Made by a program: the position numbers and the translations under genes
Part shown: positions 1 through 8,380 of the stretch, one piece after another
How positions within the stretch are numbered: the stretch's first letter is position 1
Layout: each line of letters opens with the position of its first letter
Notes under the pieces: generated by a model
Seen by the model: only the letters and a program-made list of their open reading frames with translations
Databases searched by the model: none
Told to the model about the DNA's origin: nothing
Assembly (NCBI GenBank): GCA_910584865.1
Contig: CAJUCE010000009.1
Location: forward strand, 1-64,000
Length of the DNA: 64,000 bases
DNA from: an uncultured Acetatifactor sp.
Lineage (GTDB): Bacteria; Bacillota; Clostridia; Lachnospirales; Lachnospiraceae
Direction of reading: 5' to 3'

Positions 1-115
1 CACCATGCGTCAGCTTTCCTATTTTTAAGTCAATCAGCACATGACATTTCAGTATGCTGTGGTAAAACACTAAATCAATCTTATTCTGAAATCGGAATAA
101 TGTGGATTTTATATT
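1..115 (-). pseudogene. YhcG/DUF1016 nuclease relic (partial, at left edge)
   Basis: Reading the minus strand from base 115 towards base 1 gives an open frame containing IDLVFYH, then ILKCHVLIDLKIGKLTH. This is the characteristic core of the PDDEXK-type nuclease domain of YhcG/DUF1016 proteins. An in-frame TAA lies at 116-118, directly before the conserved part, and no start codon precedes it, so the N-terminal two thirds of the usual protein is missing. The gene runs off the window to the left. It is most likely a remnant left by rearrangement in this accessory region; a frame change at the window edge cannot be excluded. Confidence 0.6.
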
Positions 116-132
116 TTATAATATTTTCTTAT

Positions 133-203
133 GTTTCGCAAGTACCAGAGATGGTTGTTGCATAAATTGCAACAACCACTGCCTCTGGTACCTTTTCCGA
201 AAC
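133..203. repeat. 71-bp nested palindromic element
   Basis: Three pairs of perfect complementary arms are nested: GTTTCG (133-138) with CGAAAC (198-203), GTACCAGAG (142-150) with CTCTGGTAC (183-191), and GGTTGTTGCA (153-162) with TGCAACAACC (168-177) around a TAAAT loop. Neither side has a T-run, so it does not look like a simple rho-independent terminator of the helicase gene that ends at 268. It could be a REP/MITE-like unit or a structured 3' end. No second copy was noticed in this window. Confidence 0.6.
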
Positions 204-267
204 CCACATAACTTCGTCCGCCTTTCCCTCCGCGCACCTTTTTAGTCAAGTTCCATTTCACCATTTA

Positions 268-3200
268 TCACCAAACCTCCAGGCTCTCCTCCCCACCAAA
301 TGTCATCTCCAGAAGTTCCTCCGCAATCTTCCCACTGCACACCCTCATCAGGTTATCCTCTGCGTCCTCCTTGGAAAGAAAATTCACGCTTCCGTACCAC
401 ACGATTTCCCTGTCGATAATCGTATAATGTTCGCAGCTGTCATCTACGAGCCGAACCTGAAAGCCTGCCTGACGCAGCCCCTCCATCAAATTCATACGAG
501 CCTCACTGCTGCCAAATTTATAAGTATCCGGATGCCATGTCACAATCGTGACCAACACGCCTTTTTCCTGCTGTCCGCCAAGCAGTTCTATCATCTGATG
601 CACTTTATCTCTGCGAAGCCCCGGGCTGGAAATCACAACCGCTTTTGAAGCCCCCAATAAATCCTGCCTGTAAACAGCTCCATAATTATCAATGTCAAAT
701 ATCGCGTTAGTCTCTTTTGCTGTCGCTGTCTCAATACCGGTACAGATTTCATACCCAATCTGCTTATATGCCCGCAGCCGCTTTGCATACATACGGTCAA
801 AGACCGGGATGTGCCTGTCCACATAATCATAGACAATTACTGTCTCTTTCCCCTCATATTCCCTGTTCAGCCTCCCTGCGTACTGCTCCACTACTCCTTT
901 CCACGCAACCGGCATGGCCATAATGAGCGTATCCAGTCTGGGATAATCGAATCCCTCGCCAATCAGCTGTCCTGTAGCCACCAGAAGCACTGACTGTTCC
1001 TGGGATACCTGCTTCATCTCCTCTATCAGCTTTTTCTGTTCTTTCTTCGGATTGTCTCCTAAAAGGAGAAAGGCCCTGTCCGCATATTCTTTCAGCCTTT
1101 CGTATAGCAGCCTGGCATGTTCCTTATATTTGGACAGAACTACCGGGCTTCTGCCTTTTTCAATACAAAGCCTTACATCCGCTGCGATCTGTTCGTTGCG
1201 CATATCGTTGTCTCTGATTAACTTATATGCTTCATTCACATGCATCTGCTCTCCCAGCCTGTGCGGACTCACTGTCCTCGTGAACCTGGGATAGACAAAA
1301 TGCCGGATTCCCTGTTCTTTTGCCATGTCTCTGGCACCATAGCTGTACCGCACCGGCCCAATCATCCTGTAAGTAATCTTTTCCAGGCCATCCCCTCTCA
1401 TTGGAGTGGCGGTGACACCATAGACATACTTCGCTTTCACTTCCCGCAGAATACCCATAATGGTATCCGAAGCGGCATGATGACATTCATCTACAATTAC
1501 CATCCCGTAGTCCTGCAGTTTGGGATGGAACTCCTCTTTTTTATATAAGGAACCCGCCATGGCAATATCAATAATCCCTGTCATAGAATCATGGGCTCCC
1601 TGTAGCTTACCGATGATACTTTTACGCTTTCTCGTCTGCCCTGATGGAGTCCGATATTCCGGCAGTTCTTCGTCTATCATCAAGAATCTCAGCAGAGCCT
1701 CCTGCCACTGTTCTATCAAAGAAGAGGATTCCAACAGAATCAGTGTACTCACTTTCCTTGTGGCAATCAGGTAGCTGCAGACTACGGTCTTTCCGAATGC
1801 TGTTGCAGCACTCAAAATGCCCGTCTCATGCGCAAGCATCTTCTCAGCGGCCACCGCCTGCGTCTCCCTCAACTGGCCATTAAATTCCACCTTAATCTCG
1901 TTTCCACGTACCCTTTCATCCTCCGCTTCCCAAATGATTTCTGCCTTCTCACATTTTTCAATCAGTTCTTCCCACAGTCCCCGGGGAATTCCGATATAAC
2001 CGTTTTCATCCTGTCCAAGATAAATGTACCTGCCATTTGCGAAATTGGATAGTCCCATAGTCTGATTTTTATAGAAGACTGGATTCGCAAAAGCCGCCAT
2101 CCTCCGGATGCGGTTCTGAATGCGGGGCTTCAGGTTAGATGCATCCACATAAATCAGATTTGACAATGTCAGCACCAGCTTTACGTCTACATCTTCCGCC
2201 AGGAACTCCCGATTCTGTTCCCAGGGCTTCACACGTTCCTTACCTTGCTTGCCCTGGCTCTGCTGTACTTGCTGCTCCTGACCTTTGCCATTCTGGTTTT
2301 CTACAGTCTCCTCAAACGGATTCATTGGCTGCCAGTTCTTGATACATGTCTCCATAAATTCTTTTGAAAGCCTCTGCCTGCGGAACAACTCACCCCACTG
2401 GTCCGGATATGCATTCCAATTCTCATCGATAAATGCGCTGTTGCCCTCCTTCAAAGCCTGTCCCTGCAGGGGCAGTGCAATCAGATTCCCCAATCCAGGC
2501 CTCCCTGATTTTCCGCCGTCCGGGATATGGTCCTGTGCCGGCAACATACGGTCATAATATTCAAAGGATTTCAGATTCACAGATTCAGCTCCCTTTTCCA
2601 GCAGCGCAAATCCAAACTTTCTCGCAAGGGACGCATCAACTGCGCTCTGAAAAAATATCCATACATGGGCTCCTCTGCCGGAGCGGGAACGCTCTGTCAG
2701 GGCATCAATTCCGTTCAGACGGCAGATTTCCCTCAGGGCTTCCACCTCTTCTTTCCACTTTTCATTCGTATCCTGGGTCTCTTCCTTACCTGCATCCTTC
2801 TCATGGTTATCAAAATCAAAAACCAAAAAGCGGCAGGTGTCATCTGGAAGTAATGGATAAATTCCTATCACATCCGATGCGTCTGCTGCTTTTCCCTCCA
2901 GGTGCTTCTTCAGCACGGCAATATTCAGTTTCTTCCAACTTTGGCTGCTGCAGTCCCTGCACTTAATCTTCTTTCCTGTCTTTCGTGGACATTTTTCTGA
3001 CCAGAAATGATTGCACTGCGGATAGTACCCAGCTTCCCCGGTACCTTTTTTCACAGAACGCTTGCTGTATACGTCCTGCCGTCCCCAGAATCTGGAAAAG
3101 AAACGGTTCGCCAACTCATCCGTGATTTCCACATGCTGTATTCTGGCCCCCTGATTCGGATTAAAAGCTTCTTCCCGTGCATGTTTCGAAGCGACTATCT

Positions 3201-3315
3201 GCTCATAGAAAATGCCTGCTCTGTCCAACAAATCTTTCAGATATCGATTTTCCTTTTCCAAATATTCTACCCGCTCCAGCATATGCTGCATTTCTGTCTG
3301 CTCTACATTCCCCAT
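268..3315 (-). CDS. TOTE-type primase-helicase with PLD-like C-terminal domain
   Basis: A 1015-residue multidomain protein. Residues 9-32 form a short coiled coil. Residues 60-335 resemble the archaeo-eukaryotic primase domain annotated in TOTE conflict systems, with a Cys cluster (C101, C109, C119, C122), a DFDNH metal motif (167-171) and GRGAHVWIFF (213-222). Residues 480-850 are a superfamily 2 helicase with ATAFGKT as Walker A (504-510), DECHH (609-613), GVTATP (633-638) and QYAGRLNRE (811-819). Residues 890-1000 resemble a phospholipase-D-like domain, with HYTIID (963-968) replacing the usual HxK motif. The combination suggests a nucleic-acid-processing defence or mobile-element protein; the helicase call is firm, the biological role is inferred. 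The gene stands alone on its strand, next to a nuclease relic and a toxin-like cassette. Confidence 0.82.
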   Translation of the reverse strand: MGNVEQTEMQHMLERVEYLEKENRYLKDLLDRAGIFYEQIVASKHAREEAFNPNQGARIQHVEITDELANRFFSRFWGRQDVYSKRSVKKGTGEAGYYPQCNHFWSEKCPRKTGKKIKCRDCSSQSWKKLNIAVLKKHLEGKAADASDVIGIYPLLPDDTCRFLVFDFDNHEKDAGKEETQDTNEKWKEEVEALREICRLNGIDALTERSRSGRGAHVWIFFQSAVDASLARKFGFALLEKGAESVNLKSFEYYDRMLPAQDHIPDGGKSGRPGLGNLIALPLQGQALKEGNSAFIDENWNAYPDQWGELFRRQRLSKEFMETCIKNWQPMNPFEETVENQNGKGQEQQVQQSQGKQGKERVKPWEQNREFLAEDVDVKLVLTLSNLIYVDASNLKPRIQNRIRRMAAFANPVFYKNQTMGLSNFANGRYIYLGQDENGYIGIPRGLWEELIEKCEKAEIIWEAEDERVRGNEIKVEFNGQLRETQAVAAEKMLAHETGILSAATAFGKTVVCSYLIATRKVSTLILLESSSLIEQWQEALLRFLMIDEELPEYRTPSGQTRKRKSIIGKLQGAHDSMTGIIDIAMAGSLYKKEEFHPKLQDYGMVIVDECHHAASDTIMGILREVKAKYVYGVTATPMRGDGLEKITYRMIGPVRYSYGARDMAKEQGIRHFVYPRFTRTVSPHRLGEQMHVNEAYKLIRDNDMRNEQIAADVRLCIEKGRSPVVLSKYKEHARLLYERLKEYADRAFLLLGDNPKKEQKKLIEEMKQVSQEQSVLLVATGQLIGEGFDYPRLDTLIMAMPVAWKGVVEQYAGRLNREYEGKETVIVYDYVDRHIPVFDRMYAKRLRAYKQIGYEICTGIETATAKETNAIFDIDNYGAVYRQDLLGASKAVVISSPGLRRDKVHQMIELLGGQQEKGVLVTIVTWHPDTYKFGSSEARMNLMEGLRQAGFQVRLVDDSCEHYTIIDREIVWYGSVNFLSKEDAEDNLMRVCSGKIAEELLEMTFGGEESLEVW

Positions 3316-3411
3316 TAGCAGGTGCCACTCCTTCTATTTTTATGCTCTTTAGAAAAATTTTTATGCTTTTTAGAAAATGCTCTCCGGAAAATGATACGGT
3401 ATACCAAGCAC

Positions 3412-3675
3412 TTAGCTGTTAATAAACTCATACAAAGCATCTGCCCCTTTTTCCATTTCCTCATCACATGCCTCACACAAATATTCATTGGTTTCCAGAA
3501 AAAGCCTTGTTTCCGAATCCAGCAAAAGCTTGTAAAGCTCCATAGCCAACAATTTTTTGTATGCTTCTTCATAATCGATGTTCTGCTTTTTCATCAAATG
3601 CTTTGTTAATGCCACAACGCACATCCCCGTTGTCGTTTCAATTTTGCTCACATCCATCCATTTATCTCCACTCAA
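3412..3675 (-). CDS. Small acidic protein of DUF3990 cassette
   Basis: An 87-residue, acidic, mostly helical protein that I do not recognise as a named family. Its start overlaps the end of the DUF3990 gene by 14 bases, so translation is probably coupled. It ends the three-gene minus-strand cassette 4409 to 3412. The N-terminal part (VSKIETTTGMCVVALTKHLMKK) and the regularly spaced LL/Leu positions suggest a compact helical bundle. From its position it could be an antitoxin or accessory partner of the DUF3990 protein, but this is inference from context only. Confidence 0.6.
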   Translation of the reverse strand: MSGDKWMDVSKIETTTGMCVVALTKHLMKKQNIDYEEAYKKLLAMELYKLLLDSETRLFLETNEYLCEACDEEMEKGADALYEFINS

Positions 3676-4213
3676 TTGCCTTTATATTTACAATAAGCTG
3701 ATCCACCACTTCCTGCTTTCCTATATAATACTGTATTCCAAGATTCTCTGTTTCCAGATTATTAAGCAATATCCCCTTAGCAGCATCCGTACCAACCTTA
3801 CCATATAGACCATCCCAGTATGCCTTCAGACAAAATGCAGTGTCATCATCTGCGGTAGGTCCAACCACCATATCATAGGCGTGGGGCATGCCTCCTTTTT
3901 CTCTGCACATTAAAACAAAATCAAGCCACTCTAAATCTGCCGTATGAAAAACCTTTATATTAAGCTTTGACATATAGTCTTTATCCAACATTATTTCGTA
4001 TAATTTTTCCGAATATGCACTGTCCAGTTTTCCCTTGCTCCTTCTGACGACTTCCCTATATTTTTTATGCATCATGCCAATCGCCTGATTTTTTGAGACC
4101 GCCATATAGAAGCCTTTTCCAAAATCTTTCCTCTCCCGGCCAAGCTTCACATCCACCTGCTGTATTTCCGATGCCGTCCCATGATATAAAGTCGTTCTAA
4201 GGCTGCGCCACAT
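3662..4213 (-). CDS. DUF3990 protein, possible ADP-ribosyltransferase-like toxin
   Basis: A 183-residue protein whose N-terminus, TLYHGTASEI followed by RKDFGKGFYMAVSKNQAI, is the signature of DUF3990. The YHG and DFGKGFY elements resemble the NAD-binding core of ADP-ribosyltransferase folds (H-Y-like pattern), so a NAD-using toxin activity is plausible; this is inference from the fold-like motif. The start codon overlaps the end of the upstream DUF3791-like gene by 17 bases, and its own end overlaps the following 87-residue gene by 14. This is the tight packing expected of a toxin-antitoxin unit. Family assignment is reasonably sure, function is not. Confidence 0.72.
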   Translation of the reverse strand: MWRSLRTTLYHGTASEIQQVDVKLGRERKDFGKGFYMAVSKNQAIGMMHKKYREVVRRSKGKLDSAYSEKLYEIMLDKDYMSKLNIKVFHTADLEWLDFVLMCREKGGMPHAYDMVVGPTADDDTAFCLKAYWDGLYGKVGTDAAKGILLNNLETENLGIQYYIGKQEVVDQLIVNIKAIEWR

Positions 4214-4409
4214 ACTGTTCCACCTCTCTCACCATTTCACTGCCCGTCAGGCTGTCAAATATATCAGGGCACTCTGCGACATAATTCAGTATTGCATATT
4301 TTTCATCCAGCTTCAGAAAATCTTCTGTGGAAATATTATGCTTTCTGCAATAATTCTGCGTCACTAAATACATTAAAAATATTGTATTATTCAATCTTTT
4401 TTCCGACAT
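4197..4409 (-). CDS. DUF3791-like small protein, first gene of toxin-like cassette
   Basis: A 70-residue protein when started at MSEKRLNNTIF (ATG at 4409), which has an AAAGGA-type ribosome site upstream. A longer frame to 4502 exists, but its extra N-terminal residues look random. The pattern of a helix beginning near IFLMYLVTQNYCRKHNIS followed by an alternation of acidic and hydrophobic residues fits DUF3791, a family that often sits beside DUF3990 in gut Clostridia. It overlaps the DUF3990 start by 17 bases. It could be the antitoxin of the pair. Confidence 0.6.
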   Translation of the reverse strand: MSEKRLNNTIFLMYLVTQNYCRKHNISTEDFLKLDEKYAILNYVAECPDIFDSLTGSEMVREVEQYVAQP

Positions 4410-4615
4410 ATCCAATTCAATCCTTTCCCTGTGTCCATTCATAATACAAAAATATACCATAAAAGAGAAGCCTGTAGCCCGGCCTCTCTCCCGGAGGTAC
4501 ATATTATACTTCCGATTTTTAACAAATACATTTTACAAGATTTTCTTATGAAATTCGCTCGCCCTCAGTATAACACATAGAAAGATTCACTGCAATAAAC
4601 ACATATATTTTTCGC

Positions 4616-4650
4616 TTGTGGAATTGTCAACAAACTCAACAATTCCACAA
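4616..4650. repeat. Perfect 12-bp inverted repeat
   Basis: Arms TTGTGGAATTGT (4616-4627) and ACAATTCCACAA (4639-4650) are perfectly complementary around an 11-base spacer. They lie between the toxin-like cassette and the M23 relic. Neither strand shows a T-run after the stem, so it may be a protein-binding site or a mobile-element end rather than a terminator. Confidence 0.5.
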
Positions 4651-4675
4651 ATCATATAGATTCTTTTGACTATTA

Positions 4676-5002
4676 TTCCTCTTCCTGTCCTTCCAATTGA
4701 TTATTCTCCAAAGAATCTTCTTTTGCTGGCATCTGCATTTCTCCCGGAGTCCCCGCCTCATACTCCTCCACCGCCGGATCCACAATATCCACCGTCCGCA
4801 CCCACTCCTTCGTCCCCTCCACCTTCACAGCTGCCTGGGTATGCTTCGCCAAAAACCGCGTCAGCGGGTACACATCAATCCAAATTTCGTTATTCCCTTC
4901 CTTCTGCGACTCATCAAATATCAACTGCAGCCCCCAGTGCAGATGCACAATCTTGATATTATTCACATTCTCCTTCGTACTGTACCCGGTATGCCCCATA
5001 TA
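4676..5002 (-). pseudogene. C-terminal remnant of M23 zinc metallopeptidase
   Basis: Minus-strand residues from YMGHTGYSTKENV through VHLHWGLQLIFD to EIWIDVYPLTRFL match the C-terminal end of cell-wall M23 (lysostaphin-type) peptidases of Lachnospiraceae, including the HLH zinc-ligand motif, followed by an acidic tail ending QEEE. Homology begins abruptly about base 5002. Upstream codons up to 5074 are unlike the family, and all of the N-terminal membrane and linker part is absent. The break lies only about 90 bases from the serine recombinase trio, so the gene was probably cut by insertion or excision of that element. The remnant cannot encode an active enzyme. Confidence 0.6.
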
Positions 5003-5093
5003 GGGTTGTGTCAAGTTAGGACAAAAAATTTTTTGATGCTGACCCACCTTTCGCTTCTGGTGAATCAGCACCAATGCCTTAAAGCCCTTTCAT

Positions 5094-6641
5094 CTACTGG
5101 ATTTCATCCCTAACCTTCCATTTAATTTCTATCCTGTCATCGGCAAATACCTCTATCCGCTCTACCAACTCATCCACAAGTTCCTGCGTCAATCCACATT
5201 CTTCAGAAAGCCTCTCCATTCCCATTGAAACCCTTATTCCCTCTCCCACGGAAACCGCCTCTTCCAAACATTGCGCCAGACGCTGCAGTTCTTTCTTATA
5301 ATCCTCTTCCCTTGCATGTAATTCCTCTTTCTTCTTAATATATTCTTCCTTTGTAAGCTTCCCTTCTTTCCATTGGTGGTATGCATCCAGGCGTGCGACC
5401 GTGCAATGCTCGGTCTGAATCTCCAACAAGCGCATTTCCTCTTTCACCCTGCTGACATTTGACAAGGCCTGCATTCTCTCATTTCGCTTCCTCTTTTCTT
5501 GTTCAGAACAAACTTCCAGATATTTCCACATAATCTCCCACACTGTGTTTTCCAGAAGTGTCACATTGATTTTCATGTAGGAGCCGCACCCTTTTCCTGT
5601 CCAACAACGGTAGTAAGGTTCTTTTGCCTCACGCCTAACAGACATACTGTATCCGCAGTATCCGCATTTTACTTTCCCTTTTAAAGCAGACTCATAGTCC
5701 TTCCTTTTGCCCGCCTTTCCTCTTTGCTTTATTGCGGCCTGAGCCTTTTGGAATACTTCCTCCTCCACCAGACTTTCATGGTGGTTGTCCAATGTTATGT
5801 ACTCCGATTCCTTATTTTTCCTCACCATCCCTGGTTTCACCGTAGATAACTTGTGCGCCACATAGGTTCCCCTATAGGCCTCATTACGGATAATGATGTT
5901 TACCTGTGAGGCAGTCCACAGGTTCCGCTTTTCATTTTTGAAGCTGTAGGAGATTCCCCCACGCTGCTTTTTGTACATTCCCGGTGTAAGGACAGCTTCC
6001 TCGTTTAAACGGGCAGCAATAACGGAAGTGGTATTTCCCTGCGCAGCCATGCCGAAAATTTTCTTTACAATCTCTGCCGCCTCCCCATCGGGTACAAAAG
6101 TCTCTTCTTTCCCCTCACCTAGCTTATAGCCATAAGGAATGCCGCCACCATTATACATGCCCCGCTTCTGCCTGATTGAAACCGCAGACTTCACCTTTCC
6201 GGATAAATCCCTGCTGTACAGATCATGAATCAGATTCTTAAATCCTATCTCAATTCCCACAGCATTTTTCCTGCTGTCAAAATGGTCTGATACAGAGATG
6301 AAACGCACTCCCAGAAACGGAAATATCTGTTCAATGTAGTCGCCCACTTCGATATAGTTTCTGCCAAATCGTGAAAGGTCTTTCACCACAATACAGGAGA
6401 CCCTGCCTTTCCTTACTTCGTTCAGCAGCTTTTGGACTGCAGGTCGGTGGAAATTTACGCCGGAAACACCATCGTCAATAAATTCCCTTACCTGATACCG
6501 GGCCAGTTCCTCATGATCCGCTATGTAGGCATCCAGCAGCTTCCTCTGGCTTGCGATACTGTCACTTTCTCGCTTTCCGGCCCCTGCCTCTTCGTCATCC
6601 TCGGATATTCTAAGATATTTTGCCAGGTACATTTCATCCAT
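5094..6641 (-). CDS. Large serine recombinase (third of trio)
   Basis: A 515-residue large serine recombinase. The resolvase domain (about 1-150) starts with YLRISEDD, placing the nucleophile at S13, and has the conserved KDLSRFGRNYIEVG segment. A recombinase domain follows (about 160-270), then a zinc ribbon (CGYCGYS and a later CW/GCGS pair, about 325-355) and a coiled-coil-containing C-terminus (about 370-470). The start overlaps the end of the middle recombinase by 8 bases. It is the last gene of the three-recombinase operon and lies next to a truncated M23 gene, consistent with a role in integrating or excising the element. All catalytic features look intact. Confidence 0.92.
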   Translation of the reverse strand: MDEMYLAKYLRISEDDEEAGAGKRESDSIASQRKLLDAYIADHEELARYQVREFIDDGVSGVNFHRPAVQKLLNEVRKGRVSCIVVKDLSRFGRNYIEVGDYIEQIFPFLGVRFISVSDHFDSRKNAVGIEIGFKNLIHDLYSRDLSGKVKSAVSIRQKRGMYNGGGIPYGYKLGEGKEETFVPDGEAAEIVKKIFGMAAQGNTTSVIAARLNEEAVLTPGMYKKQRGGISYSFKNEKRNLWTASQVNIIIRNEAYRGTYVAHKLSTVKPGMVRKNKESEYITLDNHHESLVEEEVFQKAQAAIKQRGKAGKRKDYESALKGKVKCGYCGYSMSVRREAKEPYYRCWTGKGCGSYMKINVTLLENTVWEIMWKYLEVCSEQEKRKRNERMQALSNVSRVKEEMRLLEIQTEHCTVARLDAYHQWKEGKLTKEEYIKKKEELHAREEDYKKELQRLAQCLEEAVSVGEGIRVSMGMERLSEECGLTQELVDELVERIEVFADDRIEIKWKVRDEIQ

Positions 6642-8379
6642 TGCCGCTCACCATCCTTTCCGGCTGGAACGCGTCCGGTATCGACTTCCCCCATTTTTCC
6701 ATGATATCCGCATAGGTAAAAATCATTTCAATCTTTCCGGCAGACAGGACAACAATTTTTTGGATAATGGTGTCTAACAGTTCAAACGGCATTTCTTTCC
6801 ATCCCAGTCCTGAAACAGCATGATAGCTTCCTGCCAGGCGTTCTATAATTGACTGTCCGGAAGTTTCAGGCTCTCCGGTATCTGATATTTTCTCCAGCTC
6901 CTTTTCACATTCTCTCTGCCGTTTTGAGAGTCGCTCTCTTTCATGGATGAAATCCTCTCTTGTAAGCATCCCCTCCTTCATATCCTCATATAATTCCTGT
7001 TTTTTCTTTTTTAGAAGTGCCGCCTCTTCCTCAAGCCTGTCTTTCCCCGCTGCTTCCAAGCAGAATGCATCCCCATTTTCAGATCCGGAAACGCTGCCCC
7101 GCATCCTTTCTTCTTTCTGCCTGCCCCAGAAGTCCGCTATGTTCCCGGCTAACTGCAGGTGACATACCACCACTTCTTTCACGGATTCCATCAGCACTTC
7201 CTCGGGTATCAATGTCCGGGTGCATTTAGCGTCCATCTTCGTTCTCCTGGAATCACAGAAATAATAATAACCCCTTACGCCCCCTTTCACCCGGCTCCTC
7301 CGGGACATCATCCGGCCACACTGCCCGCAGTATATTTTTCTGCGCAGGGGATTGTCCAAATGTGGGACTTCCGCATTTGCTTCCATTTGCATCCGATATT
7401 TTTCACCGCTTCTTTCCGCCATTTTATTTACAATATCAAACTGCTCCTGGGTGACAAGCGGCGCATGGGCATTTGTGGTAATAATCCAGTTTTCTTTGGG
7501 CATGCGCTGCTTCTTTCCGTTTTCCCTGAAATAACTGCGCCGTGATTTTCCCTGCACCAGATGCCCCAGATATACCGGATTCTTCAGGATTCCGGAAATG
7601 TGCGAGATATTCCATTTTGCATTGCAGCTATGCCGGTATCCTTCCTTTCCGTTCATAAGCCGGTACAGGCCCGGGGATGGTATCGCAAGCATGTTCAGGC
7701 TGTTTGCAATCCATGCATTGCTTTTTCCCTGGACACGCCATTCAAATATCTTCTTCACCACATGGGCCGCCTCGGGATCCACGCGCATTTTCCTTCCATC
7801 AGACTTCCTGTATCCATAAGGATACACTCCACTGGTATATTCTCCGTTCTCCTGCAAGGTTCGTCTTGCCTGTACTATCTTTTTAGAGATATCCCTTGCA
7901 TAGTAATCGTTCACGATATTTGACAGCGAGTTCATCAGCATATTGCTCTCAAATGACTGCTTTTCACTGTCAAAGTGGTCATTGACAGAAACAACCCTGA
8001 CCCCAAGGAATGGGAAAATCTTTTCCAGATAATTTCCCACCTCTATGTAGTTCCTGCCGATACGTGAAAAATCCTTCACGACAATACAGCGGATTATTCC
8101 GGCTTTCACATCATCAATCAGGCTCTGCCAGCCCTCCCTGCTGAAATTTGTACCCGTTGCGCCATTATCCACATACACCCGCACCAGTTGAAAGTCGTCC
8201 TTGTTCCTGTTGACATATTCCTCCAGATAGGCAATCTGGTTTTGGATGGAATCCTTTGCATCTGTTCCGTTTCCTTCCACGGACAGCCTTGCATAAATAC
8301 CTGTTGGACAGTAAGCAAAAGAGGGGCTGTACGTGACAGGCAAAGGCTGACCTGTGGCTTTTCTGCTCTTTCTCGCCAT
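6634..8379 (-). CDS. Large serine recombinase (second of trio)
   Basis: A 581-residue recombinase when started at MARKSRKATGQ (ATG at 8379), which follows an AAGGGGAG ribosome site lying inside the end of the previous gene. A longer frame to 8514 is in-frame read-through of that gene's region and is unlikely. An extra 20-residue N-terminal segment precedes GIYARLSVEGNG, which holds the catalytic Ser. KDFSRIGRNYIEVGNYLEK, a recombinase domain, a zinc ribbon (CGQCGRMM) and a long charged coiled coil follow. The stop of the upstream recombinase and this start are separated by one base, so the three are translated as one unit. Confidence 0.92.
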   Translation of the reverse strand: MARKSRKATGQPLPVTYSPSFAYCPTGIYARLSVEGNGTDAKDSIQNQIAYLEEYVNRNKDDFQLVRVYVDNGATGTNFSREGWQSLIDDVKAGIIRCIVVKDFSRIGRNYIEVGNYLEKIFPFLGVRVVSVNDHFDSEKQSFESNMLMNSLSNIVNDYYARDISKKIVQARRTLQENGEYTSGVYPYGYRKSDGRKMRVDPEAAHVVKKIFEWRVQGKSNAWIANSLNMLAIPSPGLYRLMNGKEGYRHSCNAKWNISHISGILKNPVYLGHLVQGKSRRSYFRENGKKQRMPKENWIITTNAHAPLVTQEQFDIVNKMAERSGEKYRMQMEANAEVPHLDNPLRRKIYCGQCGRMMSRRSRVKGGVRGYYYFCDSRRTKMDAKCTRTLIPEEVLMESVKEVVVCHLQLAGNIADFWGRQKEERMRGSVSGSENGDAFCLEAAGKDRLEEEAALLKKKKQELYEDMKEGMLTREDFIHERERLSKRQRECEKELEKISDTGEPETSGQSIIERLAGSYHAVSGLGWKEMPFELLDTIIQKIVVLSAGKIEMIFTYADIMEKWGKSIPDAFQPERMVSGNG

Positions 8380-8380
8380 A

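Noticed and set aside
4990..5090. Insertion-sequence end next to the M23 relic
   Set aside because: TGTCAAGTTAGGAC looks like an element end, but no transposase fragment and no second end were found within the window.
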